Both the position numbers and the translations under genes were made by a program. Positions 10,164 through 23,200 of a DNA stretch of 64,000 nucleotides are shown here, piece after piece. Numbering within the stretch: the first letter of the stretch is position 1; every line of letters begins with the position of its first letter. The DNA comes from Monilinia fructicola (taxonomy: Eukaryota; Ascomycota; Leotiomycetes; Helotiales; Sclerotiniaceae), in contig VICG01000010.1 of assembly GCA_008692225.1 (NCBI GenBank), positions 1,488,001 through 1,552,000 on the forward strand, read 5' to 3'. The notes under the pieces are model-generated. The model made no database searches and was not told the DNA's origin. It saw only the letters and a list, made by a program, of their open reading frames with translations.

Positions 10164-12912
10164 TCATTCAGAAAGGGGTGCGTCTACCGCAGCTATTGTG
10201 GCCGATGACACGTCTTCTTGAGCATCAGGATAAGTTTCTTCGCTTGACCAAGTGTCTCCTCTGGTGAGAGTATCATTAGTGGTCGCTGAAGCAAAGGTCA
10301 AGGACCGAGAGTTCGAGAACTCCATGTCAGTATCATGACTCTGAACAGAAAATTCTAATTTGGAACTATCGAAGTTGATCCATGGGCCTGCATCAGCGAT
10401 ACGACAAGCTAACCATAATATGCGTTCTTTGCGCTGGTCGAGCATAGATGGAAGCTCGTGATATTTCTCTTCTTCATCAGTTTTGTCGTTGAGAAACCAT
10501 CTTTCAGGAAAGTATTTCTCTGCCCATAATAGACCGCGCATTCCAAAATCTTCGGGAAATGGACGGACGTCGTCTTTCTCTGGGAGTGGAAATTTAGTAT
10601 CCTCAATACGACTGAGGGACTTGTAGAACTTGAGCAACGTATTGAGCATAATAGCCAAAGATTGCCATGGGAACGCCGGTGCCAAGAGATCCATCGCGCC
10701 TGGAAAATGAGACATCCTAAATATGAAAACAAGAGAGATATGAATGAAAGGGAGAACATTGGGATCGCCTATTCTCTGTAGTACGATCTCCAATGCAGAA
10801 TTGCTGAGACTTTGTGCATGCTTGAATGCTATCATGGAAGGAGAGGATTCATCCTGAGTAACATCCATATCAATGTCAACGGATTCATTTTCCGGAGACG
10901 TGATAGCTTTCATGAGTGGATTCTCTTTTGAAGCAAATCCAAGCATTGCAACATTATTAGAAATAGCGATATGAGAACCTTGCTCCATGAATTTTTTCGT
11001 TACTCGGCCAATTTGGCTGTCAAGATTTGCAAGGAACTCTTGTTTGGAAGGTTCAAATCTCTCCATGTTTCTGTTTGTATATAGATGCCCTTGAGCTCTG
11101 ATAAATGCAGTATCTAAAGGTGAAAATCGAGGCTGAACTTGCCCAACCTTGGCATTGAGGACAGGATCGAATAGTGTAAGTATTGATTCTCGTGCAGATA
11201 GAAATGGCACTACAACACACAAGGATTTTGCATAGTAATATAATTGCTGGAGAGCATTTGGCCGTGCTAATATGGCAAGGTGATGGTATAGCCTACCAGT
11301 TGTAGGGGCTTTGTCAGAAGCCTTGGAGTACCAATGGCGTGCTACACCAGTCCAGACCTCTCTGTCTCTAATATCGTCGTCCTCGATGGCCATCCTATAT
11401 CGTCCTAGATCCCCCAAACATTCAATCCAAGTATCTTCGAAAGCCGGTACAGTTTCGTACAAGAGAGCCATCATCGAATATGCCAAGTAGATAAATGCAA
11501 GCATGTGATCAAGTGACGCTGGTAACCGGTGTCTGAGAAGTTCCAGGAAGGAATGAATACCGTGTCGCCACATTCTAGCGGGCATGGCATATTTCGATGC
11601 CAGCCGACGAAGCGCGGGGCTAGCAGACGGATGCTGAGAAGCTAAGAAGAAGTCGTGATGTTCATGAAGTAAAGTACGATGCAAAGCGATCAGAGCTTGC
11701 CATTGTTCATTATTAAGCCTCGGCGGTTGCGAGGCAGGATCACCCTGCGCAAGTGTAGCTTGCTTATTATCAACCTCGATACATTTGGCTTCAACCATTA
11801 CCAAGCCGGCATAAATACCTTTGACCTCTGCTACGAGTTGCTCTTGAGAGATAGGTCTTGTCTCTGGCTGGAGTATAATGCTATACTGTTCACTGTGGGA
11901 TCTTGGAGCAGCCTCCGAGACTGTCCTACTGGGCAAGATAGCAGACGGGGTATTGACCTGAGTATGATGCTGTTGCTGATGTTGATTCTGATGCTGTTGA
12001 CTCGTATTTGGCGTTGGTCGGGGTGTAATTTGAGGTGAAGATGCTTTCATGTGTCTTCGATGGGCTGGTTTCAATGCTTGGGCTCGGGACTTCGAGGTGT
12101 GAATGGATGCAATGTTAGAGGGATCAAACGATGCCCTTGTAAGTGGAGAGTTTTGATCAGGGGTCCACAGTTGTCCTTTTGTAGCCTGTCGCCGAGTTTC
12201 TGTATCTGATGGGGAAAATGGACCCGTCGATGGTCGAGCTGAGGATCTCCCGGGTGGAGGAGAATCCGAAGTTTCGCGGAACGGCGATGCTGAACCGGCC
12301 GATATACCATCGCCGACAGCAGCTCTCTTACGAGGCTGGTCGGTTGTGACTTCTTCATCCTCCATAGTATTATCCTCATTTGGTCCTAGGTTTAAAGCTT
12401 GTAGACCGGAAAGCGATCGAGTAGTTTGAGGGGTATTGAGGGGTCGCTTAGATTGAAGTTGAGGGGGTGAGGGATTTGATTGAGCAGCCTCATTGTTTGA
12501 AGCTTTCCGGGGCTGAGAGTCATCTCTCGTTGGCCTTTGTACTTTTGAGTCAGCCTTACTTTCCCAGAGATACCACACAGCCTTGCCTATCTCGCCCCCT
12601 TACAGGAGTAAGTGTCCCCTGATAAACTGACCTCTTCTGTGCACTATTGCTCTCATAGGATTTTCTAAATCGTTTAAGTTCATCTTGATCAGAGGGAATC
12701 TTATCCCGATGGTCCTTTTCTGCATGGTTCCACAAGTCGATTTCTGAAAGGCATATCTTGCGATGTGGACAGTAGATGCAGGCCCAGGATTGAGTTGTTT
12801 TCGTATTGCGACGCTGGTGTCGTATCCATAGGTCTGTGACATCCGGCTTTGTCTTGCTGCTCATTTCTAAAGTCTTGTCAGTTCCATGTCTGAATTGCTG
12901 CCTTGGTGACAT
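10164..12912 (-). CDS. Est1/SMG5-7-like protein with N-terminal C2H2 zinc finger
   Basis: Two exons, 12632-12912 and 10164-12534, join in phase across a 97-nt intron (5' end GTCAGT, branch GCTGAC, 3' end AAG), giving 883 residues. Residues 43-70 hold a single C2H2-type finger (C45, C48, H63, H68; spacing C-x2-C-x14-H-x4-H). A long low-complexity Ser/Pro/Gln region follows, with a Gln/His run near 272-284. Residues about 320-550 carry the Est1/SMG7 helical region: EQWQALIALHRTLLHEHHDF, WIECLGDLGRYRMA, WYSKASDKAPTTGRLYHHLA, LQQLYYYAKSL and PFLSARESILTLF. Known relatives act in telomerase recruitment (Est1) or nonsense-mediated decay and mRNA turnover (Ebs1, SMG5-7); which role applies here cannot be told. 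The start at 12912 is chosen because it opens the frame before the finger; ATG at 12948 or 12864 is also possible. The intron is inferred from phase and splice consensus. Confidence 0.8.
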
Positions 12913-13409
12913 TATCTGAGGGGGAGGTTTATTAATGACATATGACATACCGGGCAGGATATAGGATTATTAAGAGGTACATGCGCCTAAATTTTAAGGT
13001 TCGGATAGAAATAGGTGGGTGTGATTCGTTTGGGTCATAGATATCAAATTCGCAACTCCAAATTCCAAATTCCAGATGATGGATGGATGGATAGATGGAT
13101 GGATGGATTGAAAGTGTGAGGTTTCAAAGTTTGGAACTTTCAAAATTTCGAAATGAAAACTTCATTGAAATCAGCTAAACCAATTGAAATATATCAATGG
13201 CACTAGAAAGCAACTGAAATGGCATTTTGACTTGAGAGAAATAGCGAAGAGATTCTCCTCTTCTACTTATAAAAAAATGCGAGGCTCTTATTTGAAGGCA
13301 ATGAAATGGTTCGCAATATTGCGAACCAAATGTATTTCTAGCTGGAGATACTAACTACTCCGTAGCTCATTAATCCGGACTATTCCAATTCCATTCACCG
13401 ATAGCTACC
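12913..13409. promoter_or_regulatory. upstream region of the Est1-like gene
   Basis: Contains a (GGAT)n microsatellite near 13078-13110 and a perfect 22-bp palindrome (TGGTTCGCAATATTGCGAACCA) at 13307-13328. The palindrome lies about 395 bp upstream of the proposed start. Regulatory role is inference from position and symmetry only. Confidence 0.35.
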
Positions 13410-13710
13410 TAGGTAGGTATATTATAATTCAGACAGTAAAGGTAACCCAGGTGTAGCCTTGTAGAACCAACCTTGGAAGTATAGGTATATGATAATATAT
13501 AATATGTATCTATGGATATATAATATATATATCCTAGACATATAATATATTATATAATATATAATATATAATATAATATGTAATATATATATCCTGGATA
13601 TATAATATGGAAATATATATATATCTATATATCGATATATGCCTAAGGTATCCATAGTTCTACAGAATAAGAGGCTGCGATCCACCTGATACCTAATATT
13701 CCAGGTTTTC
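13410..13710. repeat. TA-rich imperfect foldback
   Basis: A core of nearly pure TA/ATA repeats (about 13480-13645) is flanked by arms that resemble each other in inverted orientation. The left arm has AGGTAACCCAGGTG and TGTAGAAC; the reverse complement of the right arm has AGGTATCAGGTGG and TGTAGAAC, with small gaps between matches. This could be a degenerate MITE or a cruciform-forming satellite. No coding capacity. Confidence 0.4.
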
Positions 13711-16700
13711 TATGTTTGTTTGTCTTGCGTTATCCTCAATGTAATTATACAATATCATTTATTCCATCTGCGCATAGTTCCTACATTACACGCAGTCCAT
13801 GATATCAAAAGCCCATTCTTCTATTAATCTGGAGGTTAAACATGAAAATATCCATGCAAGTCCCCTAATTTGGAGTTTCGTGCTTTCTAGACGCCCCCCT
13901 TCCCCCCGGCCCTTCCTCCCCCCTTCGAATTCACCCCCAATTCTCCTTGAGCTTCAACATCTCACATCCGACATCTCACATCTCACATCCCATATTGATG
14001 TTGTAATTGATTTGTCCATGAAAATCATCAGCCTCCCAGGTTCGCCATAAATCTCCAAACCACGGACCTGTAATCTGAAATCCCCATACCATTGAACTAG
14101 CACATAAGTCATCATGTCTACTGCGCTGACCTCACCACGTTCTCTACTCTTTATCATCAGACCTTCTCCTGTACATTCACTTGCTCCAAATTCATTCATC
14201 AATTTACGAAGTAAGAGTATAATAAGTAAGACACCACCCAGGCCGCCTGATCTAATAATTATTGCGCGTATGGCCTTTCCTTCAGCTCCTTGCTTGTCAG
14301 CTGATACTACTAACTATTCGTCTATCTCCTTTCGAACCATGCCTACGCACATATCATCTCAGGACTGGAGAAATAATACACTCATTGCATGTCAAAGCAA
14401 TTTCCTCCTGGAGACATGTGGGAATTGGCTCAGTTGAATCAATTGCTTACCTACAGTTGGGTCATCATGATCGAGAAGGATTCGGGTGATACCTGTGGCC
14501 TCAATGGCGGTGTACGTTTCAAGAAGTTCGTAACAAATTCAGAAACACTTGAGATAGAGCGCTGGTTACTTGAAGCTCCAGGGCTGTCTAGAGAAATCGC
14601 CTAGAAAGTCTAGGCTATCAATAGACAGTCGGAATGAGTCTTTGCCGAGTTCTTGCCTGGCCTCAAGATTACTCACCAAAGTCAAGACCCTGGAATGCTG
14701 TCATATTCTCCAGGTCACCAATTTCCTATCTTTATGATGTTTAAGATTGCAGTCTTCTGCCTTCAATCCTCGAGGATGGGAAGGGCTGATGTAAATCTAT
14801 GTCAGGGGTCTCTGTGAGCAAGTGCGGTACTGATCACTATGGAAAGAAATATTCATTAAGCCATCACCCCGCTTAGTGGTGAGGTATGCGATTTTTGATT
14901 TCACTGCTTCATAAGATTACTGTTTCAATGCCTCGTTTTTGCTCGGATAATAGTTCTACGTCAAGGTAGATTTGGAAAAAATCCGTGTCGCATATTCGGA
15001 CATCAGAATTCACATATGCGTAGTCGTCATACTATTCTGGAACGGTCAGCATTCATGGATTAGTCTCATATTCGAAGTTTCGTAGAAAAGGGCTGATCCT
15101 CAAATTCCTGATGTTGATCAATATTTCCGGTGATTTTGCTTTTCCTGGGCGATGTCAAGCTTCGACACAGGGGCAACAAACGGCGAGTCACTCAGCTGAA
15201 ACTTAAAAGATCAAATATGCTTCAGAGCCTCGCGGCAGTTTCTGCGCGGCTTTCTCAGTCGATCAAAAACCCAGCAATTCACAATTTGTAGATGTCAAGG
15301 CAAAATCCTTTAGTCCTGAGGTGCAATCCCTAAGTTTGGGACGTAGACAATTGAGGCTGGGTACATAATGACGCGGATGCATACTTCAAGCCACCGACAT
15401 GTGAAACTGCATTTGAAAATGAAAGCACTGCATGTTATTGAACCCTGAGAGCCGTGGAAAAATAATGAGTCCAGAAAGTCAAGTCAACTCATAAATTCAC
15501 CATGACAGAAATTTCTCCAACATGCAAATCTAAATTATTCGGCCCTTACCAAGCTAGCGAGAGACTTTTCCTGCAAGATACCATCTACTCGACATTTTTC
15601 CCAGACTTTCATTCGTCGTAAAAAATTTCATATCATTCATGTCATGTCTAGTGCCGTTCTACATAAATTTACATGCACTCGAGCGCAAGATTAGTAAAAG
15701 TCGCAACGGGCGCTTGCTTCGCATATTATTCATTATACTCTACCAAGATCCCCTATTCCCCCTCGCTTTACCCAAGAATAGATGCCCAAATTTGCCTTGG
15801 GAGAAAAAGGTGATTTTTCCCAGAGATATCGTGATGGTGGCATGGATGGAAATTATCTCCTGTTCCTACCTCGGGAGTAAGCCTCCCGCTCATCCCCGAA
15901 GGAGGCGATATCCTTACTGGAATTGCATGATCATTTCTTTCTTTGATTCTCTTCCGTTCATGATCCGCCTGCGGCTTGTGAGATCATTATTCCGTATATG
16001 CCCGCTGACAAATATTTACATTGAGAAGAAATTGTTTTGAGCAAATGGTAACACAATTTTGCTTTTCAGAAGACTTATCTTCAATCCAATGAAAACTTCC
16101 GATTGGTGGGGAGCTCATTGGCTCAACATGGAGTGTATATGTGGCTTTTGACATGTGGCGAAAATTCAACGCCCCTGAGGCTGTGGGACTGAGCAATTCA
16201 AATTCTATGTATGGATATATATTAATAATTGTCATAAAGTCCACTCACAATATACTCAATTCAAGATATTTGGAACATTCTTGCCACCTATACGCAGGTA
16301 ATAAAATTCCACCAGGTTCGGATACAAGTACATGTGGCGAGCGCCTCTCTGAGAGCGCGCCTCCTGAGAACTGAGATGTACCGCTAGAATGGAAATCTTT
16401 CAGCGCTGATGATATATATGCACACAACAAGTCCGATGTTCGCTTTCAAAATGCAACTTTACCACTCGTTGATTTACGAACATTTCTATCACTGCCGTAA
16501 CCTTGAATCTCAAGATCTTCACCCCTCGCTTCTTCCTTGCTAATCTCTCCCGTTTGGCCACCGTGATGACAGAGCCTACTCTCACAAACTAATCAAGACC
16601 CAAGTGTTCTCGATTTCAATTGCTTCGACCGCCATCCACAGAATTCTTGGGGTCCACTGAAGACGCGTTCCCCTGTTTTGCCAATGATCACCGTATAAAT

Positions 16701-16787
16701 TAATCAAGTTTTTTCAGGGTTCTCTGGCAGCTGAGACCCATGGCTCGCTACAATCGGCGTACTTGGGAGACGCTGAGCATTCCATGG
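13711..16787. other. gene-poor spacer
   Basis: Frames up to 133 codons occur (15639-16040, plus), but none shows family motifs, and neighbouring frames do not continue them. I see no gene I can support. Confidence 0.35.
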
Positions 16788-17264
16788 TCAATATTCTTCG
16801 GGTGAGCATGGCCCAATAGAATGACTGTGACTGATTTCTCCATCCAACGTCGACCTAATGAGGGTACAACCGGAGATCATGCCTTCAATCACGATGAGTC
16901 CCATCCAATCCATCGACTTGCCAAAACTCGGTGAAGCCTCGATAGCGCGTCGTCGCTCATCAGCACTTGCTGGGATACATCTTAGTACGTTTGCCTTTGC
17001 GGTACTGTCGCCTCGAGATGCTGACAATGTGCTCACGCTTTAATTACAAGTGGCAGGGAACGTAGTGAAGTAGGCAACAGCATTGTTGTAAATGATTTGA
17101 GACGGTGTGAATATGCGAAATCTGGTAGTGCATGACCCATCCACGCAAGGTGATGAACGCGCATCTTTTCGAGCCCATTGGACGATATCCTGACTCCTAC
17201 TGCGTTGATTAGAAGTGTTCAAGGTGAGTCTTTTGGTCAAGGACTGTCGGAAATTGCGAGACAC
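16788..17264 (-). pseudogene. decayed reading frame with one in-frame TAA
   Basis: A single frame of about 158 codons is broken only by TAA at 17040-17042, one C-to-T step from CAA (Gln) in the CpA context favoured by RIP. Both halves look coding-like (IIYNNAVAYFTTFPATCN before; CIPASADERRRAIEAS and KSMDWMGLIVIEGMISGCTL after). Additional coding-like sequence continues upstream in another frame (MLTELVAAQVEECIDIFRVS, about 17320). The protein family was not recognised. Confidence 0.35.
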
Positions 17265-20200
17265 AGCCTAAGGCTGATACACGGAAGATATCAATGCATT
17301 CTTCCACCTGCGCGGCTACAAGCTCGGTAAGCATGTCCCCATTTCCAATAACTCGGGCAGGATTTTCTCTTTGGTTGACCACAGTTGAATTCGTTTCGGG
17401 TAACCGATCCACTGGGAGCTTCTAACCATGTTTCAAACTGATTCCGTTTGAGTTTTGATTCGGGACTGTTGGATACACAGTTTGCGGCAGCCCGAGAAGT
17501 TGGCGATGAAGAGCCTAAAGTTACAAAAACCCGCCCCTTGATTGTTGGAAAGATTGGTTTGGCGTTTCGTTTATCGTGCAGCACTAAATGCACATGACGA
17601 CTAATTGGATGGAAACTAATCAACCAGCCGCATCACACATCGGGTTCATACGGCTTGAATTGGGTTTATATTCTCTTTCGGCGGAATAATCTGTTCGCCT
17701 TATTATTTACCGCCCAGTTGATCATCTAGTGGGATGAAAGTTCCACGAGGGCTCTAATATACCTGTTGCCTCGTGCGGTGTTTATGATTTTTGCCGAAAA
17801 CTTCATACTTGTGACCGGAGTCAATGTGATAAATGACAGAAAGGGTAAACAGCACCTCATAATCTGTCACGCAGGAAGCCACAATGCAATCCAACCTGTA
17901 TTCTTGAAAATATGAAGCGTAGAGGTGCAAAACTCCATTAAAAGATTTGAATTCAAGTCTTTTGCAAACAGAACAGCCTCCTAGATATACAAAAATGGAT
18001 CCTCCAGGGCTGGGCTCGCATAAATCCGTAGATAGCATGTGTCCACAGCATAATTCTGATACTACCGCACCAGTTTTCAGATCAGTCCAATGGCCAAAGC
18101 TGATATATCTCAAGGCTCAATAGTCAGAGCGCTTAAACGACAGAGAAACTCCCAAGTTACACAGCATGTATATGGGCGATGAAAGCCGACCACAACATAA
18201 AAGCACAAAGGTGTACGGAGTAGGCATCAAGTCTGCCACTAATGACGGCCACAGCGAGCTGCAGGAAGGAATATCCTCAGAGTCTCATGCGGTGGAATAG
18301 AACTCGACGTTTGAGATGATAACCATTAGTAACACCACATCACATCTCGTCTCTGGTACTATAATTAGCTGTGAAATCACCTTGCTGGAGCCTGTGTACT
18401 TCAGTTCTCCCATGCACATTTCAACATCTGTCGTGAAAGCTCTGAAAAGCTCTGAAGAACCACAAAGTCCAACCCGAGGTCGTACTTGTGGGAATTTATC
18501 CGTAAAACCGTGACGCAATACTACCTAGGTAGTTATCGATTGTGGATTCTACGCGGCAAGCTACAGACATCGTGTGTTCACTAACGATGCGCCGATTGCA
18601 GCTCTACAGAGTACTTCTTCAGAATAAGGTCATGCATTCCACGGATGTGAACAGCATGGCGTGCAAAATTATATTTAGGCGGAGATTTCTCCGTGGAGTA
18701 TCCAAACCATCCTCGTTGGTGGTTGGTCGGCCAAAGCGGTGAAGAAACAGTTCTAGTTCGGTGGTGTATCATGTGATTGATGATGGCAAAAAATATCGTT
18801 CCAAATGACCATAGACTTGTTCTTCATTGTGTATTGATACCACTACATCCACATTTACAGCAATGGTGCAAATTATCGTAGGGAAGTCTCAATTCATTAT
18901 CTTGTCTTAAATTTACTATACTAGTTGTGTCATGATGGGACACTATGGTCCTCATCCATTCTGACTGATTTCGACCGAGTGGCTAATAGAGCAGATGCTT
19001 CAGTCATCAGCACATAGGCCTCACTTCTCTATCTCGCCATAGTTGATGTTTGATAGGACTTACTTAAACTCCCTCTCGCTTCATTATTTGCAAAGCCTTA
19101 TAATCTATCAAGAGAAAGGGAGGGTTCTCCTAATTCTGGGAACGCAAGCTGCTTCCTAACATACGCTTGGCCTAGATGAGCAAAACTTCATCTACCAACC
19201 GTGCTTGTATCTGATCTTAATCACATAAATGTTTTGCTTCTTATGCCATGAGAGGAGGATCACTTCTATGCCTGAGTACCAGTGTTCAATGCTTTTTGCG
19301 GGGTTGTTCAGCAAGCTGTATCTCTAGGGCAAAGGGGCACCTTTTTTCATATTCAGAAATGTAATTTACTATACGAAGGTACATCACAAATACTGAATGT
19401 TGGATTTGGCGAATCCTGATGGATTGTCTTTTCCCATGTTATCAAACATGTTCACTGGGTGCTCGAATGCCTGTGAGATATTCTACTTCCTATGCATTGG
19501 ACATTGGAATTTCGAATATTGAGTAGCGCGGTGGTGCCTTGAGAACATATTATTAGTCTCCCGGATTTCTGTCAATGGCAGCCTATTCACTGCGTAAACA
19601 CAGAATCTCAATACCAGGTAATATACTGGCAATGAAGTTGCAATAATACATACTCAAGCTGTGGCATAGAACCACCACGTTGAATATGGACCCGGGGCGC
19701 AAGACTGACATCTTCTATTCTCAGGGGATAATCTCGGAAAGTTTACGCAATTGCATGCCTTACCTCGCCACATTGGAGATTTAATGTTGAACTACGGCTT
19801 CACTATTGGGTTTTTTGATTTCCTCTGGCATACCCATGATCCTACGCATTGAAGCCGTCTTGGAAGGTAGGTAGGCACCTCTCTCTCAGCATTCTTTTGG
19901 ACATCTCCACTGTGGGATCTCCTCCACAGGATCGCAAAAACTTTGTAATTTCATCCGGGATTTCTTCTAGTGACTAGGCTGCCTCTTCTCATGAGTATCC
20001 ATTGATTGGCAGATTGCTTCACGGGATATCAAAAGATCAGCTTTGGGCTGAACCCAACAAAAATGAGTTCCGAGGTTCTAAGCCACCTAAAAAACTGCCA
20101 ACGCAGTTTGGACGCATGCTTTGCAGATTCTCCTGCTCTGGCTGGCTTAATTCTCACCGTCCTCATTGTGTCGTCACCGCCCAGCCTTCACCGCTATTTT

Positions 20201-23200
20201 GCTGTTATTTTTCAGACCAGTGACTTCCTTCTTACAATTATGCTTTCGGATCGCATACATATTGCATGCAGACTCTGCAGTTTCACATACAAATGCGATG
20301 GTGTTGCTAGGGTATTCTCCGCATTCTGGGATATGAGTAGCCTGCCATGATACTTGCCTTTATCGGTGAGCTGGTAAAGCTTTGGGTAGCATATCATTTC
20401 TCCTCTAGACTAATAAAGCGCTGGGCAGAAATCAAGAGCCTCAAACACGGGTCACGAATTTGGGTGTTTCAAAATATCAATACTGTTCTGAGACTGCCTT
20501 GCCGGCAGCCGGTATTGAGTGCAGTTCTACGTTGATCGCTAAGCGTTTATAGGCCTCACATTGAATATCTTCGGCTCACAGGCACATGGTCGGCACATGA
20601 TAATCTAACCAGGATTGAATGTCAAAAACATGTGTTTTCGAGGCTTCGATTCCCATGTTCAATTTGTTCTAATAGCCATATCTGAGGTTGAATTCCCGGG
20701 TGGGGTTTGGATAAATTGATGCGAGCGGCTCAAATCTCAGCCGAGTCACCCGCCCTGGGGGAGGATGCTTCGTATTCAAAAGCAATAACAGGTGCAGTTG
20801 CAGTGAGGCAACCAATTCTAGATTCATCCTTATTGGTATCCCTTCGAATATGACCTGATATTCGCGACAGTCCGGTTAAACAGCCTGCCCCTTTGAAATG
20901 AGGGCTGATTTTTTGTTATCTCTATCCTTGTTCCTCGGGCCTTATCAAGCATAAATAGCCCAACTAAGAAGCTCAAGAGTTCGATAAAGAAAGATACTTA
21001 AAAACTGTTATTATGAGTCTACGATCTTTTATCGCATCGAGTCATCTCTGATACATGAATCGTGAATACGCCCAGAAAACTTCTTGACCAGTACCAGTGG
21101 CTAAACTTAGGTTTTGGTTCGCCTCGGGGATGCAGTTGTTACGACCTTAGTTTCTAAGGTGGGTTAAAAGTACGTGCGATTGGCTTTCATGAATTGCCTC
21201 GCCCCAACCAATTTTCTGGCATGAATGGTAGGCCAATATCTTGAAATGCAACTGTTGCACGGACAATTAACCCTTTTTCTCCATTGGTACGATTTACATA
21301 TCCAGCATTGAACACAACATCATCCGCCGGAATGAGCAAACAAGACGGATCGGGTACACACATGAAACCGAAATCATGTGCAGTGCCTGCAGTCTGTTGA
21401 TTCCCGAGGGGCAGAGTCTTTCGGTGAATGCTTTTGATCGTGAAACGGCGAGGACGAAAGGCAGGTAGAGATGCCTTACACCAGAAAATCCTGTTTTTCC
21501 CAATGAGACATCCAACAGTTACCACGGAAGGACTCCCAGTTCCCCGGGATGTGTCCAGTGCATTTATTGGAGGACAATGTCTCGAGGCGTACTTCTAGAT
21601 TGAGTCTTTCGTCGGCTATTTCGCAAAGTTCTCAATAGGCAACCGAAATGGCCCACAAAGGCAACCCATACCAGTCAGTACAGGAGGAGTTGATTGGCGA
21701 GCCTGTTAATGGAGTGTGTACCTGGCGAGCAATGCCTCAGGGGAAATCTCATGCCTGCACCGAAAAAAATTGCCCAGGCACGCAATGAGATCAAAGCAGG
21801 CCCCAGGTGGCTAGAGATCAGATTTTTGGTCCGCGTTCTTCTCTCCCTTTTTGTTTCGATGAGTTGTATGGAGAAAATCAGTTCGCTTCTTGAGTCTCGC
21901 GAGACGTCCTCAAACTTCTCAGGGTAGCTCCGACGAACCCTGAGGTCTGAAATGGGAAGGCCAGTGTCTTCAATTTCATCTTAGCAGGGTGGTGTCAAGA
22001 TATTTTGCTTTGAGAGGGTGATTTCCTATCTGGCCATACGTTGGTAGCATGTAATTGAGTTATCAATCGTCTGATTGAACAGGCTGTCAGCAAGTAGGCT
22101 TCTGATTTAGCGAGTATCGGCGTATTGGCAATGCAAGATCTAGTGAGATAGTATCATGATGAAGAATGCTAATAGAGTAGATCTGGATACAAATATACCC
22201 ATCATCTAATTCTGATTGAGTTTTGCTCATCGGCTATCACCAGCAGCAGATTGATTTGCTAGGAGTTTTCAGCAAGAGGTGCCATCATTCAAATTGAAAC
22301 TTGGGCGTGGATGAATATCACACGAACAGATCAGAACTCTCAGATTGATGATTGCATCATCGAATCAAGTCTTATGCACACTGGTGAAGTCTTTAGGAAG
22401 GATCCAAGTGACCAGAACGCATTAATTCCCAAACTGCGATAAGAGAACTCTTCTTCTAAGACGAGAATACATCGACTTATGAGTCGTAATACGATAATGG
22501 AGCTCTTGGGACTAGATATTTGAGCGAAAAATTGGTCAACACTTGAATTGTAATTACAGAATGAGCTTCCATATTGATACCCCCGGATAGATATTCATCC
22601 ATTTTTGGTATATCCATGGAAACACGTTTGAAATCTCAAGCCATAACTATCATTACTGAATACTCATTAGACAAGCTAAATGAAAAGCAACCGCAAGTCA
22701 AAATCAGATTCTCCAAGGCATTCGTGCAAATATCACACAATATTGTTGCAGGATATGCAATAAGTAAACTGGTAGAAGGTAAACAGGACGATAGACTTCA
22801 AATCTCCCACCTCCAAAAACAACAGCCTTGAAAGCCCATCAAAAACATCAAGATTATACGTAGGTAGCCAAGGATCTCAGTCTAGTATGGACATAGGTGA
22901 TATGAGATGAGAGTAAGTGCTCTCTCGTCCAATACCGAGACCGAAGCTCTCATATTGCACCAAATTATCAGAGTCATACTTGACTCGTAGTTGAGTTTTG
23001 TCTGGTGCGTAGCGAGACCTTGGTCCTGAAAATCTACACATCTACACATCTCGTTCAATCTCGTAAGGCCAACGCCTGGAACATCTACTCTGGACACAAC
23101 TTCGTGTAGATCATAGAACATTTTGGCTGAACACTCAATATTCTAATTGTGCTTGGATCGCAGTGCATCTCGAAGGAACATGTCGTGCTTTGAAACAGAA

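Noticed and set aside
13480..13640. 87-codon minus frame rich in Tyr/Ile
   Set aside because: A translation of the TA microsatellite, not a protein.
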